DNA from: CADCTP01 sp963849885
Lineage (GTDB): Bacteria; Actinomycetota; Actinomycetes; Mycobacteriales; CADCTP01
DNA: 64,000 nucleotides
Assembly (NCBI GenBank): GCA_963849885.1
Contig: CAWKIV010000006.1
Span: 880,923 to 944,922 of the forward strand
Direction of reading: 5' to 3'
The notes beneath the pieces were generated by a model. It did not search any database. It was not told where the DNA came from and worked only from the letters and a program-made list of their open reading frames with translations. Of this stretch, positions 59,527-64,000 are shown piece by piece. Position 1 is the stretch's first letter. Each line of letters starts with the position of its first letter. A program made the position numbers and the translations under genes.

Positions 59527-62159
59527 TCAGGAGGCCGGGTCGGACCGGTCGCGGACGGCGGCCACCGCCTCCTGCTGGCTGAGCCGGGCGCCGGCGGCGT
59601 ACCGCCCGTCGAACTGGTCGCCGAGCGCCTGGCGGACCTGGGCGACCAGCTCGGCCTCCTCCCGCCGGAGCAGCGGCCACGGCCGCAGGCCCACCCGCCC
59701 GCGCAGGCCGTCGACGGCACCCGCCAGCAACGCCGCCCGCTGCGGATCACCCTCGACGAACGCCAGCCGGGCGAACGCGCTCAGGCAGAGGGTCACGCCG
59801 CGGGTGCTGTGGGCCGCCAGGCTCACCTCCAGTCCCTCGTCCATCGGCGTCCGGGCGTCCGCCAACCGGCCTCGGGCGACGGCCAGGGTGCCCAGATACA
59901 CCCGGGAGACGGCCGCGAGCCAGGGGTTGTCGAGGAGCGCCGCCAGGTCGCGCATCTCGGTCAGGTGGCGCAGCGCGTCGTCGTACCGGCCGACGGTCAT
60001 CTCCACCAGACCGGCGGTGTACGCGGCGAGCGCGGTCCAGAACGGCTCGTCCTGGACCCGGAGCTCCTCCAGGGAGACCGACGCCCCGCGGAGAGAGCCG
60101 TCGAAGTCGCCGACGATGCCGTCGGTCCAGGCCAGGACCAGCCGGGCCACGGAGCAGAGGTACGGGTCCTCGATCCCGTCGAGCAGCGGCGCCAGGCGCT
60201 CGCGGGCCGCCAGCGCCATCTGGTCGTCGCCCACCTCGAGGCCGGTCGCGGCCGCCGCCGTCGCCAGCTCGACCTGGCCACGGTCGTCGAAGGAGTCGGC
60301 GGCGGGCAGCAGCTGGTCGACCCAGGAGCGGGCCTCGCCCAGATGGTCGCGCAGGAACCAGAAGAGCCAGAGGACCCGGAACAGGTGGGGCAGCGGCCCG
60401 GTGTCGTGGTCGAGGTACCAGCGGACGGCGGCGGCCAGGTTGCCCGCCTCGGCGTCCAGGCGCCCGACCCGGCCGGGCTGGCCGGCGCCGCGCAGCGGCC
60501 GGTCGGCCTGCTCGGCCAGCTCCCGGTAGTAGCCGGCGTGCCGCCGCCGGATCTCGGCGGCGTCGGCCCGGGCGGCCAGCCGCTCGGCCAGGAACGCGCG
60601 GATGGTCTCCAGCATCCGCAGCCGGGAGCCGCCGTCGGCCGGGTCGAGGTGGACCAGGCTGTGCCGGGCCAGCGCCTCGAACCGGTCCAGCGCCTCGTCC
60701 TCGTCCAGGCCGGCCACCTGCGCGGCGGCCTCGGCGGTCCAGCCGTCCACGAACACCGCCGCGGTCTCCAGCAGGCTCCGCTCGGCGTCCTCCAGCAGGT
60801 CCACGCTCCACTCCACCGTGGCCCGCAGGGTGCGCTGCCGCTCGGGCAGGTCCACCGCGCCCGTGCCGAGGGCGTCCAGCGACCTGGCCAGCCGGCGGAG
60901 CAGGGCGTCCGGGTCGAGCAGCCGGGTGCGCGCGGCCGCCAGCTCGATCGCCAGCGGCAGGCCGTCCAGCCGCCGGCAGATCTCCGCCACCGCCGCCGCG
61001 TTGCGCTCGGTGAGCGCGAAGTCGGGCCGCGCCGCGCGGGCCCGGTCCACGAACAGCGCGACCGCCGGCGACGCCGCCAGCTCGGCCGTCGGCACGCCGG
61101 TCGGGGTCGGCGGGCAGCGGCAGCGGCGGCACCGGGTACTCCCGCTCCGCCCGCAGCCCCAGCACCGTACGGCTCGTCGCGAGCATCACCACCCCGGGAC
61201 AGCGGGCCAGCAGCGCGTCGATGTCGCCGGGCGGCGCCGACCACCTGCTCGAGGTTGTCGAGGATGAGCAGCCAGCGGTCGTCGCCGAAGAACTCGACCA
61301 GGGCCTCCAGCGGCGGCCCCGTCCCGGCCAGCTCGACCCCGACCGCCCGGGCGACGCCCGCCAGCACCAGCTCCGGTCGGGTGACCGCGGCCAGCGGCAC
61401 GAACGCGGTCCGCGCCCCGAAGCGGTCGGCCAGCCGCTCGCCCACCGCGACGGCCAGCCGGGTCTTGCCGATCCCACCCAGCCCGGTGAGGGTCACCAGG
61501 CGCACGTCGGACCGACCGACCAGACCGGCCACCTCGTCGATGGCCTGCGCCCGCCCGACCAGCGACGTCGGGTCGACCGGCAGCGGGCGCGGCTCGCGCG
61601 CGACCGGCTTCTCCGCTGGCGCCGCTGGTGCCGCTGCCGCCGGCCGCGCCGCCGCGAACTGCTCGCTCAGCAGCGTGGCCAGGTCGTCGCGCACCAGCCG
61701 GCCCAGCTCCCGGCCGGTGCGGAAGTGCCGGTAGGCGACCCTGCCCTCCGCCTCGATGCGGCCCAGCATCTCGACCAGGCGCGGCTCCCGGTCCGGCGCC
61801 GGCCCCTTGATGTACAGCAGCCGGGGAAACGCCTGCGACAGCTGGAACTCGTCCTCCAGACCCGAGATGTCCATGCCCGGGCCGACCCACCCGTACCGCT
61901 GCCAGTACAGGCCGATGAACACGTCACTCTGCGCCAGGTACGCCCGGTAGAGCTCCTGCGGCGGGTGCGGCCGGGCCCCGAGCTCGAACATCACCGGCGT
62001 CAACCGCAGCGCCGTGATCGCCCGCGACACCGCTTGCCGCTCCTCCGCCATCTCGCCGAGCGTGGAGCTCACGAACACCCGCAGACGCTGGTCCGGCGTC
62101 CGGATGACCTCCTCCCCCGGCAGCCCCGCGTTCCCCGCCCGCCCCCTCAGAGGATCCAC
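59527..62159 (-). pseudogene. DUF4062-STAND ATPase-TPR protein, two frameshifts
   Basis: Signal-transduction ATPase. Reading from GTG 62159: an N-terminal DUF4062 domain (RLRVFVSSTLGEMAEERQAV; SDVFIGLYWQRYGWV), then an NB-ARC-like STAND ATPase (Walker A LTGLGGIGKTRLAV; Walker B WLLILDNLEQV), then a TPR-rich region to the stop at 59527. The frame breaks twice: near 61230 (after NLEQVVGAA, continuing DIDALLARCPGVVMLATSR) and near 61105 (after PLPLPADPD, continuing VPTAELAASP). Each break corresponds to one extra nucleotide. No helix-turn-helix is attached. STAND proteins of this layout may regulate transcription or act in defence; which is not shown. The usual start of homologues (VIRTPDQR) has GTC, so the true start is uncertain. 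Confidence 0.75.
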
Positions 62160-62218
62160 CCCGCCAGTCTCGGACCCGGCCGGCTCCCCGGGCAACAGGC
62201 TGCGGGCCGGCTGCGCGG

Positions 62219-62379
62219 TCAGCGCGGCAAGGCGGCCACGTGGTCCGGGCCGGTCGCCGGCGCCCCGCAGCCGGCGAAGACGGCCAGCGCCCGGGCCCAT
62301 TCCCGGCGCGCCGCCGCGGGCCGGCCGGACCGGTGCAGTCCCCGGCTGAGCCGCTGGTGGGGTTTCCGAGCAGCTCCAT
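62219..62379 (-). pseudogene. TPR-tail fragment, AfsR/SARP-like regulator remnant
   Basis: The frame ending at 62219 reads LHRSGRPAAARREWARALAV then FAGCGAP, which resembles the last TPR unit of AfsR/SARP or LuxR-type regulators (form LGRPAEARREWERALALF). Sequence before it (MELLGNP at 62379) is in another frame. About 180 bp further (62380-62562) I see no gene. Confidence 0.35.
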
Positions 62380-62562
62380 AACCGTCCGCGGCTCGACGCC
62401 CTGTGCGGCACAGGCCAGCGCGTCGACCTCGGCGGGGCCGGGAACCTCCGATGCGACGGTGCTGAGGCCCGGCTAAGGCTGCGTCCGCAGGTGGCCCGCC
62501 GTAGCTACTTGCCCTCAGTGCGCAAGACCCTGCAAGCAGTACCCGCAGGCGCCGGCTGCGGC

Positions 62563-64000
62563 CTACCCGCGGTGGAGTAGCGCCCAGGTGACTACGCTCA
62601 CCGCGGCCACCGAGATCACCACGAGCGGGGCGCCGAACTTCGCGAACGTCCGCGTGCTGTAGCTTCCCGGCCCCATCACCATGAGGTTGGACTGATGGCT
62701 GAACGGGTTGATGAAGGTGAACGAGATGCACGTGGCGACCAGCGCGAGCAGCGTCACCGGATCGAGCCCCAGCCTGGTGGCGATGCCCAATGCGACGGGG
62801 GTGAGGATCGACGCGGCCGCCGCGTTCGTGATCAGGTTCGTCATGACCGTCGTCGTCAGGGCGAACACCACCACGATCACGCGGCATACTCCCCGCGGAT
62901 ACCTGCTCGATCGACCGAGCCAGGACGTCGGCCAGTCCGCTCTCGACGACGATCGCACCGAGCCCCACCGACCCGGCCAGGATGAACAGCACGTTCCAGT
63001 CCAGGGCCCGCACGGCCGACCGTGGGGTGAGCACCCGGGTCAGCACCATGAGCACGGCGCCGGCGAACGCGATCAGCTCGACCGGCGCCAGACCGAACGA
63101 CGCCGCGACGACGACCGCAGCCAGGATGAGCAGCGCCGTCCAGGTCTTGCCGGGTTGAGGCGCGCGACCGGCGGCCTGCGCCCACACGGTGAAGGCCTCG
63201 TGGCGGGCCAGGTCCTCGGTACTCGAGCAGGTCACGAAGACTGTGGTTCCGGGCACGGCGGTGGTGTCGCCAAGCGGCCTGGCCGTCTGGGCGGCGATGA
63301 CCCGGACATCCTCGTCCTCCAACGCGAGCAGGGTGCCGTGCTCACCCGGACCGACCGAGACCGCGTACAGGTGTTGGGGGGACAGGCCGAATCGCGGGCT
63401 CTCCCACAGGGTGCTGACGCCGACCTCGCTCGCCGCGAACACCAACCGGTCGCCCACCTCGAGGGTCTCCGCGGCCGGCACCAGCTCGCCGTGGCGCACG
63501 ATCGTCTCGAGCACGTATTCCTGGGTGCGCTCGATGCCGATATCCGCAGCCCGTCGCCCGATGGCGATCGCCCCCGACGCGATCTGAACCTCCACCCGCC
63601 ACGGCTGCGCGGCCTTCTCGTCGCCGGCCTCCCCCCGGAGCAGGCGCGGGGCGGCCAGGAGCAGCAGCGCCCAGCCGACCAGACATACCGGCAACGCCAC
63701 CGGGGCGAAGGACAACATGCTCACGTGAACCTCGTAATCGGCGGCGATCCCCGCGATCAGCAGGTTCGAGCTGGTCCCGATCAGGGTGACGGCGCCGGCC
63801 AGCGTGGTCGCGTGAGCGATGGGCAGCAGCACCTCCCGTGCCGGGATGTCCCTGGTCTGCTGCAGCTGGCGTGAGGCCGGGACGAGCATCGCGACCAGCG
63901 GTGTCGTGTTCATCAGCGCCGAACCGACACCGACCGGGACGATGAGCCGACGCAGCGCCTGCTGCTTCGGTTCGTTCGGTATTGCTGCGGACGGCGCAGC
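62563..64000 (-). CDS. SLC13/DASS family transporter with TrkA-C domains, frameshifted and cut by window edge
   Basis: Permease of the divalent anion:Na+ symporter superfamily. The frame is open at the right edge (LIVPVGVGSALMNTTPLVAML), continues through GTSSNLLIAGIA, a hydrophilic central region with TrkA-C/RCK-like segments (EYVLETIVRHGELVPAAETL; VGDRLVFAASE), and more membrane segments. Near 62890 the frame breaks after ARSIEQVSAG and the conserved end (VIVVVFALTTTVMTNLITNA; SHQSNLMVMGPG) continues in the next frame to 62563. One extra base explains this. Substrate could be sulfate, dicarboxylate or phosphate. The 5' end lies outside the window. Confidence 0.78.

Noticed and set aside
1..64000. 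tRNA, rRNA or mobile-element genes
   Set aside because: No tRNA cloverleaf with CCA-end context, no rRNA-like conserved block and no transposase or integrase motif was noticed on reading both strands; a tRNAscan or IS search was not possible.

Overview
The window is about 64 kb of very GC-rich DNA (almost every third codon position is G or C, with many GTG and TTG starts) and reads as chromosome of a high-GC actinomycete. Supporting content: SigE-type sigma factor with a membrane anti-sigma partner, PAC2-type proteasome chaperone, FprA-type ferredoxin reductase, HelD/HelR-like helicase, LAL-type LuxR regulator, lutABC, a DUF4062 STAND ATPase, and many TANNNT boxes placed 5-8 nt before start codons, as on actinobacterial leaderless mRNAs. 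I saw no rRNA, tRNA, CRISPR array, phage or insertion sequence, and I cannot name the genus.

Layout. 0-11 kb: housekeeping and redox genes (SGNH hydrolase cut by the left edge, acyl-CoA dehydrogenase, CrtU-like flavoprotein, pirin, YghZ-type aldo/keto reductase, HATPase, a frameshifted GGDEF-EAL protein, methyltransferase, FprA). 11.3-14.5 kb: secreted LolA/RseB-like protein with an ABC exporter whose ATPase and permease are joined in frame through a degenerate repeat. 14.7-17.4 kb: queC-queD-queE-folE, a complete preQ0 operon. 17.5-24.5 kb: membrane-anchored lipase, VOC protein, YhhN protein, lutABC, a secreted M15-like protein, cytochrome b561-like protein and a sulfite-oxidase-fold molybdoenzyme. 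24.6-29.2 kb: ATP-grasp / S51-like / esterase operon and a secreted DUF5995 protein. 29.2-47.4 kb: LuxR regulator, YihY, PAC2, HelD-like helicase, tetR-ABC operon with a readable promoter and operator, amine oxidase, sigE/anti-sigma pair, MFS exporter, a second GGDEF-EAL protein, and a double-HTH regulator.

47.6-54.6 kb is the most distinctive region: eight tightly spaced, mostly overlapping genes encoding two hot-dog dehydratases (the second fused to a cytochrome P450), a fatty acyl-AMP ligase, two soluble diiron acyl-ACP desaturase-like proteins, a thioesterase, a stand-alone acyl carrier protein and a cyclopropane-synthase-like methyltransferase. The inferred logic is: a fatty acid is activated as acyl-AMP, loaded on the carrier, desaturated, methylated or cyclopropanated, oxidised and released. 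No polyketide synthase or NRPS is present, so this looks like a stand-alone fatty-acid tailoring cluster that I do not recognise. A double-HTH regulator lies immediately upstream and the remains of a flavin monooxygenase immediately downstream.

55-64 kb: TIGR03086 protein, rmlA, CDF zinc transporter, AadA-like nucleotidyltransferase, then a run of damaged genes (protease tail, DUF4062 ATPase with two frame breaks, a TPR tail, and an SLC13 transporter with one frame break that runs off the right edge). Several single-nucleotide frame breaks occur across the window (near 7,774, 13,566, 52,950, 61,105, 61,230 and 62,890). Whether they are real mutations or base-call errors in GC-rich sequence cannot be decided from the sequence alone.
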